A stretch of 64,000 nt of DNA. Origin: Micromonospora lutea. Its GTDB lineage: Bacteria > Actinomycetota > Actinomycetes > Mycobacteriales > Micromonosporaceae. The translations under genes and the position numbers were made by a program. The notes beneath the pieces are model-generated. The model saw nothing but the letters and a program-made list of their open reading frames with translations. It was not told where the DNA came from and did no database searches. Below are positions 1 to 8,371 of the stretch, one piece after another. The stretch spans positions 1 through 64,000 of the forward strand of contig NZ_BOPB01000005.1 in assembly GCF_016863535.1 (NCBI RefSeq). The letters run 5' to 3'. Every line of letters begins with the position of its first letter. Position 1 is the first letter of the stretch.

Positions 1-16
1 GTCACCGGTAGGTGAC
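1..16. terminator. short hairpin at window edge
   Basis: GTCACC-ggta-GGTGAC is a perfect 6-bp stem with a 4-nt loop, 29 nt beyond the stop of the DoxX gene. It could be part of that gene's terminator. The stem is short and there is no T-tract, so the call is weak. Confidence 0.25.
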
Positions 17-44
17 GCCCGCCGCGCGGGGGAGGTGATCGAAG

Positions 45-608
45 TCAGCGGAGCCAGCCGAACCGCTGGACGATCGGCAGCCGCGCCCAGGTGCGGCCCA
101 GGCCCCAGGTGTCGCCGGCGTTGGTCACCGCGAGCAGGGCCAGCACGCCGGCGTAGATGAGGTGGTCGTCCATGAAGGGGTTGTTCGGGGGAGGCAGGAC
201 GGCCGTCCACATCAGCACCAGCAGCAGACCGCCGGCCACGGCGGCGACGCGGACCCCGATACCGACCAGCAGTGCCGTACCGATGGCGGCCAAGCCGATC
301 ATGAAGAGCCAATCAGCCCAGGCGGCGCCCGCGATGCCGTTGTAGAAGCCCTGGAACGGGCCGGTGGCACCGAAGCTGAGGAAGCCCTTGGTCGGGCTGC
401 CCCCGTTGATCCAGGCGTTCTTCCCCTCGGTGGCGAAGCCCAGGCCGAACACCTTGTCCAGGAAGGCCCAGAGGAAGATCCAACCGAGCGCCAGGCGGAG
501 GCCGGCGAGCAGGTAGCGGGTGGCCCGCATCCGGAGGTTCTGCTCCTGGCTGGTCTCGGCCACCGGGGCCTCGGCGGCGGCGGTGTTCCGCTCGATCATC
601 GCGGTCAT
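45..608 (-). CDS. DoxX family membrane protein
   Basis: This is a small integral membrane protein of the DoxX family. Family members are four-helix proteins linked to quinone or thiol redox functions; no substrate can be read here. The 187-residue product has a polar N-tail of about 30 residues and hydrophobic helices near residues 31-52, 97-118, 119-138 and 148-163. The first helix contains LALGWIFLWAFLDK, typical of the family. ATG at 608 is preferred because GAAGGG lies about 10 nt upstream. An in-frame GTG at 617 is only 2 nt from that ribosome site. It is transcribed divergently from the next gene, with a 250-bp shared promoter region. Confidence 0.8.
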   Translation of the reverse strand: MTAMIERNTAAAEAPVAETSQEQNLRMRATRYLLAGLRLALGWIFLWAFLDKVFGLGFATEGKNAWINGGSPTKGFLSFGATGPFQGFYNGIAGAAWADWLFMIGLAAIGTALLVGIGVRVAAVAGGLLLVLMWTAVLPPPNNPFMDDHLIYAGVLALLAVTNAGDTWGLGRTWARLPIVQRFGWLR

Positions 609-861
609 GATGTCCACGTCCCTTCTCTGCTTCGCACCGCGTGTCCCGGTGGCACTTCTATTGGACGCCCGGGGCGTGCGCGGCGGTCAGGGCCGGCGGG
701 CCGGTGCCGACCGGGACCTTCGGCCCGTGTTCACCAGGACCCGCGACCGATGCAGCCGCCGGCATGATCGTCAACCTAGACTCGGTCGGCCGGCGCGAGG
801 AAAACCCTTGTCGACCTGCTCGCACACCAGTGTCCGGCCCGGCCGGCAGGGGGAGGGATTC

Positions 862-1743
862 ATGGGTACGACGATGACCGGTGACCACGACCACGGACTG
901 TCGCCGGTGCCGGAGGACGCCGGGCGGGGCCCCGTGCTGGTTCGCGGGGAGCAGCGGGTGCACGCCGGGCTGCGTCTGGGCGAGATCGTCCGGCGACGTC
1001 CACCGGGCCTCACGGCGAGCCAGTGGAACACGGCCAGCCGGACGCTGTTCGACCACGTGGTCTGCACGGCGACGACCGGACGGCCCGAGTTCGCCGTCGA
1101 GTTCCGGTCACCGTCGACCGATGCCACCGCCAGGCGGGCCGAGCGGACCACGGAGGCCGTCACCGCCGCGATCGGCCTGCCGCTGCTGCGGGTCGTCTCC
1201 GCCACCCTGCGCACCGCCGGACACGGGCCACGGATCGTCGCGTACGTCGTCGACGCCCGCCGCTACGTCGCCGGCGCCGCCGGTTCGGACGTGCCGGCCG
1301 TGGGATTCCGGGACATCGTCGGCCGGTTGCCCGACGGACGTGAGGGCGCGGTGAACGACCTCGGCGCACTCGCCCGGGCCGAGGCGGTGGAAGCGTACGT
1401 GGTCCGACGGCTGACCGATCCCATCCTGCGTGGACTGCACGTGCGCTGGGCGCGGGGCCCGGTCGAGGGCTGGAGCTGGGCCGAGGTCCGCCCGGGCGGT
1501 GTGCTGCTGGAACGGGTGACCGTGCAGGCGTTCGACGTCTCCTGCGGCGTCGAACCCGCCCGGTTCGCCGAGGACCTGGCCGTCCTCGCCGTCGGTGAGC
1601 GGCTGCGGACGATCGAGGCCGGCGCGCCGTCGCTGATGTCGCGTGAGGATCTGCTCGCCGACATTCGGCGGCTACGGGATCGTCGCGTGGAACTCGTCGG
1701 CGACTTCGCCTATGACCATCTCTGCCAGCTGACCGCGCCCTGA
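862..1743 (+). CDS. DUF2726-like (possible PD-(D/E)XK fold) protein
   Basis: This is a 293-residue soluble protein of unproven function. Residues about 60-112 match the DUF2726 pattern: a strand with an acidic residue (FDHVVC, D64), a second strand ending in an acidic residue (EFAVEF, E80), a helix rich in Arg/Glu, then GLPLLRV. Proteins with this core are thought to adopt a restriction-endonuclease-like fold. The C-terminal 150 residues are not recognised. ATG at 862 follows GGGAGG at 851-856; the frame stays open upstream to 520 but has no ribosome site there. No restriction or defence partner is adjacent, so a nuclease role is only a fold-based guess. Confidence 0.6.
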   Translation: MGTTMTGDHDHGLSPVPEDAGRGPVLVRGEQRVHAGLRLGEIVRRRPPGLTASQWNTASRTLFDHVVCTATTGRPEFAVEFRSPSTDATARRAERTTEAVTAAIGLPLLRVVSATLRTAGHGPRIVAYVVDARRYVAGAAGSDVPAVGFRDIVGRLPDGREGAVNDLGALARAEAVEAYVVRRLTDPILRGLHVRWARGPVEGWSWAEVRPGGVLLERVTVQAFDVSCGVEPARFAEDLAVLAVGERLRTIEAGAPSLMSREDLLADIRRLRDRRVELVGDFAYDHLCQLTAP

Positions 1744-2029
1744 GTCAACCGGGCGAGGGCGCACGGTCACCGACCGGGCGCAGAAAGAAACATCGAAAAA
1801 AAGTTGGCGGCCTTTGAACCACCGCCGAAGCAGGCCCGTACCTCACCGGGAATGGACAGGATCTCCCCAACCCGCACCGGCAGGCGCGGGAGACGGTGCG
1901 GAAAGGGCATCGTCGTTTGTCGACGTGCCACCGGCGCGTTCAGGCGGTCCCCGTCGAGCGTGCCAACAAGATTCCGTTCGGTCCGTCGAGTCACGAATCA
2001 GGAACCGGATCGAGAAGGAGAGCAATTCG

Positions 2030-3292
2030 ATGCGCAGGTCAACCCGGTCGCGCCGACCATCCGGTAACGCGCGGACCAAGCGACTCCTGGCCGTTGGCGC
2101 CACGCTCGCTGTCTTCGGCGGCGTCGTCGCCGTGACCCAGATCTCGTCGGCCGGTGACCGACGGTCAAACCAGCAGAAGCGACCGGTGGCGGCCGAATGC
2201 GTCGCACCGAGCCCCGGCGCCACCGCGCCGACCGCTCGCGGTGTCACCACGACTCGCACCTGGCAGAACGGTCGCTGGGTGGTCAACCACTGGGGTGACG
2301 GTCAGCAGACCATCGAGGAGTGCCAGGAGACCCGCAACGGCACCGGCGGTACCACCGCCGGGGCTTTCGCGGTGGCCTGCCCGGACGTGGTCAGCCGGCT
2401 CCCGCAGGTGCCCGACCGGGCCCGCGCCGAGGTGGACCGTAACCTGAACGCGTTGCAGACCCAGATCACCGAGGCGGACGCGCGACTCGCCGCCGAGGGC
2501 GACCGAGGCCAGCGGTTCATCCGTAGCGCCATTCTCGACCCGCTGGCCAGCAAGCGTCGGGCGACCCTCGGCCGGATCACGACCGCCATCGACCGGTTCG
2601 GCCCCCGGCCGCGTGGTCTGGCCAATCTCGCCACCTGTCAGGTGCAGCCGGTCGACAACAACGACGGCGGCAACAACGGCGGTACCGACGGTGGTGACAA
2701 CAACGGCGGCAACAACGGTGGTGACAACAACGGCGGCAACAACAACGGCCTCGACGTGCTGGCGAACAACTGCGACAACAGCCAGCTGCAGCGGCACGAC
2801 GGTTTCCAGAACGGCAACCGCTGCATCAGCACCGCCTTCGGTGAGGTGGGCGCAGCGGCCAACAACCCGTCACTGCTGATCACCGACTTCCCGCAGCAGA
2901 TCAACCGCAACGAGGGCTTCTCGATCCGGGTCAGCACCCGCAACCTCGTCCGGGACCGGTTCCTGCCGGCCGGCCAGGGCGGTTACTACCTGGAGAGCTC
3001 GCTGCTCGACGGGCAGGGCATGACCCGTGGACACTTCCACACCGCCTGCCGGATGCTGAACAACACGAACGAGGCGCCCGCGCCTGAGCCGGTGCCGGCC
3101 TTCTTCGTGGCCACCGAGGACGGCGGCGGCGGTGCCGAGCCGGACGAGGTGACCATCCAGATTCCGGGCCTGCCGGACTCCGGTACCGCACAGTGCGCAG
3201 TGTGGGCCGGCGACGGTTCGCACCGTATCCCGATGTCGGAGCGGGCCAACCAGACCCCCGCCTTCGACGCGGTGCGTATCCAGGTCAACTGA
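2030..3292 (+). CDS. exported protein with Asn/Gly-rich linker
   Basis: I do not recognise this 420-residue protein. It has a basic N-terminus (RRSTRSRR) and a hydrophobic segment at about 19-38, so it is probably exported or N-terminally anchored. Residues about 100-200 are a helical region. Residues about 209-240 are a low-complexity Asn/Gly/Asp linker. Residues about 245-420 look like a compact beta-rich domain with four Cys (C at NNCDNS, NRCIS, TACRM, AQCAVW) and a GHFHTACR segment. Similar actinobacterial proteins have a conserved C-terminal domain of unknown role. GAAGGAG at 2014-2020 precedes ATG 2030. A strong terminator follows at 3328. Confidence 0.65.
   Translation: MRRSTRSRRPSGNARTKRLLAVGATLAVFGGVVAVTQISSAGDRRSNQQKRPVAAECVAPSPGATAPTARGVTTTRTWQNGRWVVNHWGDGQQTIEECQETRNGTGGTTAGAFAVACPDVVSRLPQVPDRARAEVDRNLNALQTQITEADARLAAEGDRGQRFIRSAILDPLASKRRATLGRITTAIDRFGPRPRGLANLATCQVQPVDNNDGGNNGGTDGGDNNGGNNGGDNNGGNNNGLDVLANNCDNSQLQRHDGFQNGNRCISTAFGEVGAAANNPSLLITDFPQQINRNEGFSIRVSTRNLVRDRFLPAGQGGYYLESSLLDGQGMTRGHFHTACRMLNNTNEAPAPEPVPAFFVATEDGGGGAEPDEVTIQIPGLPDSGTAQCAVWAGDGSHRIPMSERANQTPAFDAVRIQVN
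2654..2749 (+). repeat. intragenic Asn/Gly-coding repeat
   Basis: A tandem run built from AAC-AAC-GGC-GGY units, interrupted by GAC codons, encodes blocks of NNGG and DGG inside the exported protein. It is a flexible linker between two domains and a likely site of slippage. There are no spacers, so it is not a CRISPR array. Confidence 0.85.
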
Positions 3293-3327
3293 GGTCGAAG
3301 GCCGAGGCCGTGAGCCGACGGTGAACT

Positions 3328-3361
3328 GCGGGGCCGCCCGGAATTGTCCGGGCGGCCCCGC
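3328..3361 (+). terminator. intrinsic-type hairpin
   Basis: A perfect 14-bp GC stem, GCGGGGCCGCCCGG at 3328-3341 pairing with 3348-3361, has a 6-nt loop AATTGT. It lies 36 nt after the exported-protein stop and before the convergent lsr2. There is no T-tract, as is usual in actinobacteria. Confidence 0.8.
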
Positions 3362-3431
3362 CGCATGTTGGAAAGCTGGGTAACCCTGCTCTGGTGCTGG
3401 CACTAACCGTGCCACAGCGACAAACCGCTGC

Positions 3432-3779
3432 TCACCGGTTCTTGTACGCCTCGACCACCTCGACCGGAATCCGACCGCGTTCGGAAATCTTGTAGCCGTT
3501 CCGGACAGCCCATTCGCGGACGGCGCGGTTCTGCTCACGGTTCATTCCCGGGGTGCCCGAACCGAGGCTGCGACGCGGGTTGCGGCCAGCGTCGCCGGCA
3601 CCACGGCCGAGGCGCCGGCCGGCATTGATAAACGGATCCAACGCCTTACGCAGGACACCCGCGTTCTCGTCGGAAACGTCGATGGTGTACGCCACGCCAT
3701 CCAGGCTGAACTCGACCGTACGGTCGGCCTTTCCGCCATCGAGGTCGTCCGTCAGCACCGTGATTACTTGTTTGGCCAT
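3432..3779 (-). CDS. lsr2: Lsr2 family nucleoid-associated protein
   Basis: This is a histone-like bridging protein that binds AT-rich DNA and silences transferred genes in actinobacteria. The 115 residues show the family layout. An N-terminal dimerisation beta-domain begins MAKQVITVLTDDLDGG. A basic linker follows (about 68-85, RRLGRG...NPRRSL). The C-terminal DNA-binding domain ends in REWAVRNGYKISERGRIP, whose RGR motif inserts in the minor groove. Length equals the family norm. GGGAG lies 7-11 nt upstream of ATG 3779. It is divergent from lon across a 275-bp region that is less GC-rich than the surroundings and therefore a plausible Lsr2 target itself. Confidence 0.95.
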   Translation of the reverse strand: MAKQVITVLTDDLDGGKADRTVEFSLDGVAYTIDVSDENAGVLRKALDPFINAGRRLGRGAGDAGRNPRRSLGSGTPGMNREQNRAVREWAVRNGYKISERGRIPVEVVEAYKNR

Positions 3780-4011
3780 CGTCGATTACTCCCTGTGTCC
3801 GACGGGGTGTGCTCAAAGTTTGACTGATCATCCGCCAATTGCGCAACAAAGCGTCCGCTACGGCGGTTCGCGTTTTGCGCGGCATCGAAATCCCCGATTT
3901 TGGATCTGCTCGGCGTGGGCGCGGTCATCCGATGGGCGGTGGAACCATCGCCCGGGGTGCCGCCGCATCGTGTACTAGCTCACATCGCGGAACAACCGGA
4001 GTCCAACGTGA

Positions 4012-4032
4012 CTTGAGTCAGACACGCTCAAC
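4012..4032 (+). promoter_or_regulatory. HAIR-like operator (HspR site) upstream of lon
   Basis: CTTGAGT at 4012-4018, a 7-nt spacer CAGACAC, then GCTCAAC at 4026-4032. This matches the HspR-associated inverted repeat CTTGAGT-N7-ACTCAAG with the exact spacing, 7/7 in the left arm and 5/7 in the right. It ends 22 nt before the lon ATG. In Streptomyces HspR represses dnaK, clpB and lon through such sites, so heat-shock derepression of lon is the likely meaning. Confidence 0.75.
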
Positions 4033-4054
4033 TCAATGCGATGGCAGGTGTTCG

Positions 4055-6391
4055 ATGGCAACTCTTCCGGTACTTCCACTGACCGACGCCGTACTGCTGC
4101 CCGGAATGGCCATCCCGGTGACCCTCGACCCGAGCACCCAGGCCGCAGTCGACGCGGCCCGGGCCACGGGAGATCGCAAGCTGCTGGCCGTGCCGCGTCT
4201 GGACGGCGAATACGGCTCCGTCGGCGCGATCGCCACGATCGAGAAGGTGGGGCGACTGCCCAGTGGCGAGCCGGCCGCCGTCATCCGTGGCCTCGCCCGG
4301 GCCCGCATCGGCTCCGGTGTGCCCGGCCCCGGCGCCGCCCTCTGGGTCGAGGCGACCGAGATCGACGAACCCGCCCCGGCCGGTCGGGCCCGCGAACTCG
4401 CCCGTGAGTACCGCGCGCTGATGACCTCCGTGCTCCAGCAGCGTGGCGCCTGGCAGGTCATCGACGCGATGGAACGGATGACCGACCTCTCCGAGCTGGC
4501 CGACTCGGCCGGCTACGCGCCCTGGCTGAGCCTGGGGCAGAAGACCGAACTGCTCGCCGCACCGGACGTCACCGCCCGGTTGGAACTGCTCGTCGGCTGG
4601 GTCAAGGACCATCTGGCCGAGCAGGAGGTCACCGAGCAGATCAACTCCGACGTCCGCGAGGGGCTGGAGAAGTCGCAGCGGGAGTTCCTGCTGCGCCAGC
4701 AGCTCGCCGCGATCCGTAAGGAACTGGGCGAGGACGCCCCGGAAGGCTCGGCCGACTACCGGGCCCGCGTCGAGGCCGCCGAGCTGCCCGAGAAGGTACG
4801 CGAGGCGGCGCTGCGCGAGGTCGGCAAGTTGGAGCGGGCCAGTGACGCCTCCCCGGAGGCGGGCTGGATCCGTACCTGGCTCGACACGGTGCTGGAGATG
4901 CCGTGGAGCACGCGTACCACCGACAACACCGACCTGGCCGCGGCGCGGGCCGTGCTCGACGCCGACCACGCCGGTCTGGCCGACGTCAAGGACCGCATCC
5001 TGGAGTACCTCGCCGTGCGCAACCGGCGCGCCGAGCGTCAGCTCGACGTCGTCGGTGGGCGCGGCTCCGGTGCCGTGCTGGCGCTGGCCGGCCCACCCGG
5101 CGTCGGCAAGACCAGCCTCGGCGAGTCGGTCGCCCGGGCGCTCGGCCGGAAGTTCGTCCGGCTCTCCCTCGGCGGCATCCGCGACGAGGCGGAGATCCGC
5201 GGACACCGGCGCACCTACGTGGGCGCGCTGCCCGGCCGGATCGTCCGGGCGCTGCGCGAGGCGGGCTCGATGAACCCGGTGGTGCTGCTCGACGAGGTCG
5301 ACAAGCTCTCCGTGGGGTACGCCGGAGACCCGGCCGCAGCCCTGTTGGAGGTGCTCGACCCGGCCCAGAACCACACGTTCCGGGACCACTACCTGGAGGT
5401 CGACCTCGACCTGTCCGATGTGCTGTTCCTGGCCACCGCCAACGTGGTGGAGGCCATCCCCGGCCCGTTGCTGGACCGGATGGAACTGGTCACTCTGGAT
5501 GGGTACACCGAGGACGAGAAGGTCGCCATCGCCCGCGATCACCTGCTGCCAAGGCAACGGGAGCGGGCCGGACTGACCGCCGACGAGATCGATGTGGACG
5601 CTTCGGCGCTGGGCCGGATCGCGGGGGAGTACACCCGGGAAGCCGGCGTACGGCAACTCGAGCGCGCCCTCGCGAAGATCATGCGGAAGGTCGCGGTCAC
5701 CCTGACCGACGACTCGACGCCGCTCCGCGTCGGCGCGGACGACCTGGTCGGCTACCTCGGTCGGCCGAAGCACACGCCGGAGTCGGCGGAGCGGACGGCG
5801 GTGCCGGGCGTGGCCACCGGACTGGCGGTCACCGGCACCGGAGGTGACGTGCTGTTCATCGAGGCGACCAGCATGGAGGGTGAGCCGGGGCTGACCCTCA
5901 CCGGTCAGCTCGGCGACGTGATGAAGGAGTCCGCGCACATCGCCCTCTCCTACCTGCGCGCCAACGGCCGCCGCCTCGGCCTGGACCCGAACGCCCTCGC
6001 CGGGCGGCGGATCCACCTGCACGTCCCGGCGGGCGCGGTACCCAAGGACGGCCCCAGCGCCGGTATCACCATGGTCACCGCCCTCGCGTCACTGGCCAGT
6101 GGCCGGCCGGTACGCCCCGAGTTCGGCATGACCGGCGAGGTGACCCTCTCCGGGCGGGTGCTGCCCATCGGCGGCGTCAAGCAGAAGCTCCTCGCCGCCC
6201 ACCGGGCCGGTCTGACCGAGGTGATCATCCCGGCCCGCAACGAACCGGACCTGGACGATCTGCCGACCGAGGTCCGCGAGGCGCTGACCGTGCACGTCCT
6301 GGCCGACGTCGCCGACGTGCTCGCCCTGGCGCTGCGCCCGGCCGAGATCGACCCGGCGTCCCTGAGCAGCCAGCACCTCACCACCACCTGA
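4055..6391 (+). CDS. lon: ATP-dependent Lon protease
   Basis: This is a cytoplasmic AAA+ protease that degrades misfolded and selected regulatory proteins. The 778 residues are normal for LonA. They comprise an N-terminal substrate domain (starting LPVLPLTDAVLLPGM), a coiled linker, an AAA+ module with Walker A GPPGVGKT (about 346-353) and Walker B VVLLDEVDK, and a C-terminal protease domain with the Ser/Lys dyad S668 (KDGPSAGI) and K711 (GGVKQKLLAAHRAG). ATG 4055 is chosen because the protein begins exactly at the conserved N-terminus. The frame upstream overlaps the HAIR operator. AGGTG at 4046-4050 is a modest ribosome site. Regulation by HspR is inferred. A dispersed repeat follows the stop. 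Confidence 0.97.
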   Translation: MATLPVLPLTDAVLLPGMAIPVTLDPSTQAAVDAARATGDRKLLAVPRLDGEYGSVGAIATIEKVGRLPSGEPAAVIRGLARARIGSGVPGPGAALWVEATEIDEPAPAGRARELAREYRALMTSVLQQRGAWQVIDAMERMTDLSELADSAGYAPWLSLGQKTELLAAPDVTARLELLVGWVKDHLAEQEVTEQINSDVREGLEKSQREFLLRQQLAAIRKELGEDAPEGSADYRARVEAAELPEKVREAALREVGKLERASDASPEAGWIRTWLDTVLEMPWSTRTTDNTDLAAARAVLDADHAGLADVKDRILEYLAVRNRRAERQLDVVGGRGSGAVLALAGPPGVGKTSLGESVARALGRKFVRLSLGGIRDEAEIRGHRRTYVGALPGRIVRALREAGSMNPVVLLDEVDKLSVGYAGDPAAALLEVLDPAQNHTFRDHYLEVDLDLSDVLFLATANVVEAIPGPLLDRMELVTLDGYTEDEKVAIARDHLLPRQRERAGLTADEIDVDASALGRIAGEYTREAGVRQLERALAKIMRKVAVTLTDDSTPLRVGADDLVGYLGRPKHTPESAERTAVPGVATGLAVTGTGGDVLFIEATSMEGEPGLTLTGQLGDVMKESAHIALSYLRANGRRLGLDPNALAGRRIHLHVPAGAVPKDGPSAGITMVTALASLASGRPVRPEFGMTGEVTLSGRVLPIGGVKQKLLAAHRAGLTEVIIPARNEPDLDDLPTEVREALTVHVLADVADVLALALRPAEIDPASLSSQHLTTT

Positions 6392-6397
6392 TGACGT

Positions 6398-6451
6398 GTA
6401 AGGAAGGGCACCTTATTAACGCCTGCGGTAGAGCAGGGGCCCCTTCTTAAC
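6398..6451 (+). repeat. dispersed intergenic repeat, copy 1
   Basis: It starts 7 nt after the lon stop. It has a 5' block (6398-6425, beginning GTAAGGAAGGGCACCTTATT) and a 3' block GGGGCCCCTTCTTAAC. The 5' block is repeated perfectly in inverse orientation at 6546-6573 and directly at 59220-59245. GGAAGGGC and GCCCCTTC-type segments within the copy can pair imperfectly, so it may also end lon transcription. Confidence 0.85.
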
Positions 6452-6520
6452 AGGAGCGTCCGGCGACAGGCACCGCCTCGGCAGGGGTGGCGCCTGTTGC
6501 CGAGCGGCTGGGGTGGCGCG

Positions 6521-6573
6521 GTGAGAAGGGTTCCCCTCTATACACCAGGCGTTAATAAGGTGCCCTTCCTTAC
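6521..6573 (-). repeat. dispersed intergenic repeat, copy 2 (inverted)
   Basis: This is the reverse complement of copy 1. The 28-bp block at 6546-6573 matches 6398-6425 without a mismatch, and the inner half (6521-6540) is a diverged version of the other block. It lies 9 nt beyond the helicase stop, so each convergent gene ends in a copy pointing inward. The two arms together could form a very long stem across the 190-bp gap. Confidence 0.85.
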
Positions 6574-6581
6574 TCCCGGGC

Positions 6582-8273
6582 TCAGCTGCGGTCGCGGCGG
6601 ACGGTGGCCTTACGACCCTTGATGGTGCTGCCGCGAAGACCGGCGATGACCTCGTCGGCCACGGCGACGGGCACCTCGACCAGCGAGAAGCGATCGGCGA
6701 TCTCGATCGAGCCGATGTCCCTGCCCCGGACTCCGGTCTCCCCGGTGATCGCACCCACCAGATCCTGTGGACGCACTCCGGCGCGCCGACCCACGCCGAT
6801 GAACACCTGGGTGGTGCCGGCGGTGCGGGGACGCGACGGCCGGCGCTCGCCCCGGCTCTCGTACCCGGACGGCCGGCCTTCCCGGGGCGAGCGGACCGCG
6901 ACCTGTGGGATCTCCTCCTCGGCCTCGTCCGAACCGGGCAGGGTCGCCTCGTGAGCGAGCTTCACCGCGGCGAGCGCCACCTCCATCAGGTCGAACTCGT
7001 CGCTGAGCGTCTCGACGATCACCCGGAACGGGTCGAGGTCGTCCTCCAGCAGGCTCTCCCGCAGCGCGGCCTGAGTCAGTTCCAGCCGACGGGTCCGGAG
7101 ATCGGCGACCGTGGGAATCTTGTCGATCGTGATCCGCTGCCCGGTGACCCGTTCGATGGTCTTGAGCATCCGATGCTCCCGGGGCTCAGCCAGGGTGATC
7201 GCCACACCCTCGCGGCCGGCCCGGCCCACCCGGCCGATGCGGTGCACGTACGACTCCGGTGCCGACGGCACGTCGAAGTTGACCACGTGGCTGAGCTGCT
7301 CGACGTCGAGGCCACGGGCCGCCACGTCCGTGGCGACCAGCAGGTCGGCGGTGCCGGCGCGGAGCCGCCCCATCACCCGGTCGCGCTGTTCCTGACTCAT
7401 TCCCCCGTGCAGCGCCTCGGCCCGGTAGCCGCGACCGTTCATCGTCTCGGTGAGCCGGTCGACCTCCTCCCGGCTGCGGCAGAACACGATCGCCGCCGTG
7501 GGGGACTCGACGTCGAGCACGCGCCCCAGCGCCGCCGGCTTGTGCGCCCGCGCCACCAGGTACGCGCTCTGCCGAACCCGGGGCGCCTCCCCGGCCAACG
7601 GCTGCTCGCGGGCGATCAGGATGCGTACCGGATCGGTCAGGTGCGCTCGGGCCATCCCGTCGATACGCGCCGGCATGGTGGCGGAGAACAGCACCGTCTG
7701 CCGTTGCTCGGGGGTGTGTTCGAGGATCGCCTCGATGTCCTCGGCGAAGCCCATGTCGAGCATCTCGTCGGCCTCGTCGAGCACCACCGTGGCGAGGTTG
7801 CCCAGCCGCAGCGTGCCCCGGGCGATGTGGTCCAGGGCGCGACCGGGAGTGGCCACCACGACGTCGATGCCGCCGTCCAGCGCCCGCAGCTGCCGACCGA
7901 TCGGCTGCCCACCGTAGATCGGCAACACCCGCGCACCGAGGTCCTTGCCGTAGCGGTGGAACGCCTCGGAGACCTGCACCGCGAGTTCCCGGGTCGGCAC
8001 CAGCACCAGCGCGAGCGGGTCGTCGCCCGCCCGGTCGTCCGGCATCCGCTGCAACAGCGGTAGCGCGAACGCCGCCGTCTTGCCCGTGCCCGTCGCCGCT
8101 TGGCCGAGCAGGTCCCGGCCGCTGAGCAGGGGCGGGATCGCCTCCCGCTGAATCGGCGTGGGCTCCTCGTACCCGAGCGCGGAGAGTGCGCCGAGCAGTT
8201 CGGGCCGTAGGCCGAGGTCGGTGAAGGCGGGCGACTCGGTGGACGGGTCGGGCAGTACGGGCGTGGAACTCAT
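6582..8273 (-). CDS. DEAD-box ATP-dependent RNA helicase
   Basis: This is an RNA-unwinding ATPase of the DeaD/CsdA group, with likely roles in ribosome assembly and cold adaptation. The 563 residues contain all core motifs: Q-motif (GYEEPTPIQ), Walker A ATGTGKT, DEAD within VLDEADEMLDMGF, SATMP, and HRIGRVGRAGREG. After about residue 450 comes a basic linker rich in Arg/Ser/Pro, and then a DbpA/CsdA-type RNA-binding domain (TQVFIGVGRRAGVRPQDLVG) that gives RNA specificity. It is convergent with lon. A terminator-like hairpin at 8331-8355 separates it from the upstream gene. Confidence 0.93.
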   Translation of the reverse strand: MSSTPVLPDPSTESPAFTDLGLRPELLGALSALGYEEPTPIQREAIPPLLSGRDLLGQAATGTGKTAAFALPLLQRMPDDRAGDDPLALVLVPTRELAVQVSEAFHRYGKDLGARVLPIYGGQPIGRQLRALDGGIDVVVATPGRALDHIARGTLRLGNLATVVLDEADEMLDMGFAEDIEAILEHTPEQRQTVLFSATMPARIDGMARAHLTDPVRILIAREQPLAGEAPRVRQSAYLVARAHKPAALGRVLDVESPTAAIVFCRSREEVDRLTETMNGRGYRAEALHGGMSQEQRDRVMGRLRAGTADLLVATDVAARGLDVEQLSHVVNFDVPSAPESYVHRIGRVGRAGREGVAITLAEPREHRMLKTIERVTGQRITIDKIPTVADLRTRRLELTQAALRESLLEDDLDPFRVIVETLSDEFDLMEVALAAVKLAHEATLPGSDEAEEEIPQVAVRSPREGRPSGYESRGERRPSRPRTAGTTQVFIGVGRRAGVRPQDLVGAITGETGVRGRDIGSIEIADRFSLVEVPVAVADEVIAGLRGSTIKGRKATVRRDRS

Positions 8274-8330
8274 GGGTCAAGTTTTTCATCACGTCCACCC
8301 GCCCTCTGCGGCGACCACCCGAACAGGTGC

Positions 8331-8355
8331 GCGGGGCCGCCGACGACGGCCCCGC
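8331..8355 (-). terminator. hairpin between membrane-protein and helicase genes
   Basis: GCGGGGCCG and CGGCCCCGC pair over 9 bp with a 7-nt loop. It lies 17 nt after the stop of the minus-strand membrane-protein gene and before the helicase start, so it probably ends the former. Confidence 0.65.
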
Positions 8356-8371
8356 ACGTCTGACCGGCCCC

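Noticed and set aside
2654..2749. Possible CRISPR array or VNTR
   Set aside because: Units are 6-12 bp, in frame, without spacers, and encode an Asn/Gly linker.
4012..4037. Alternative inverted repeat CTTGAGT with ACTCAAT at 12-nt spacing
   Set aside because: The arm match is better, but the spacing is wrong for HspR. The 7-nt register fits the known operator.
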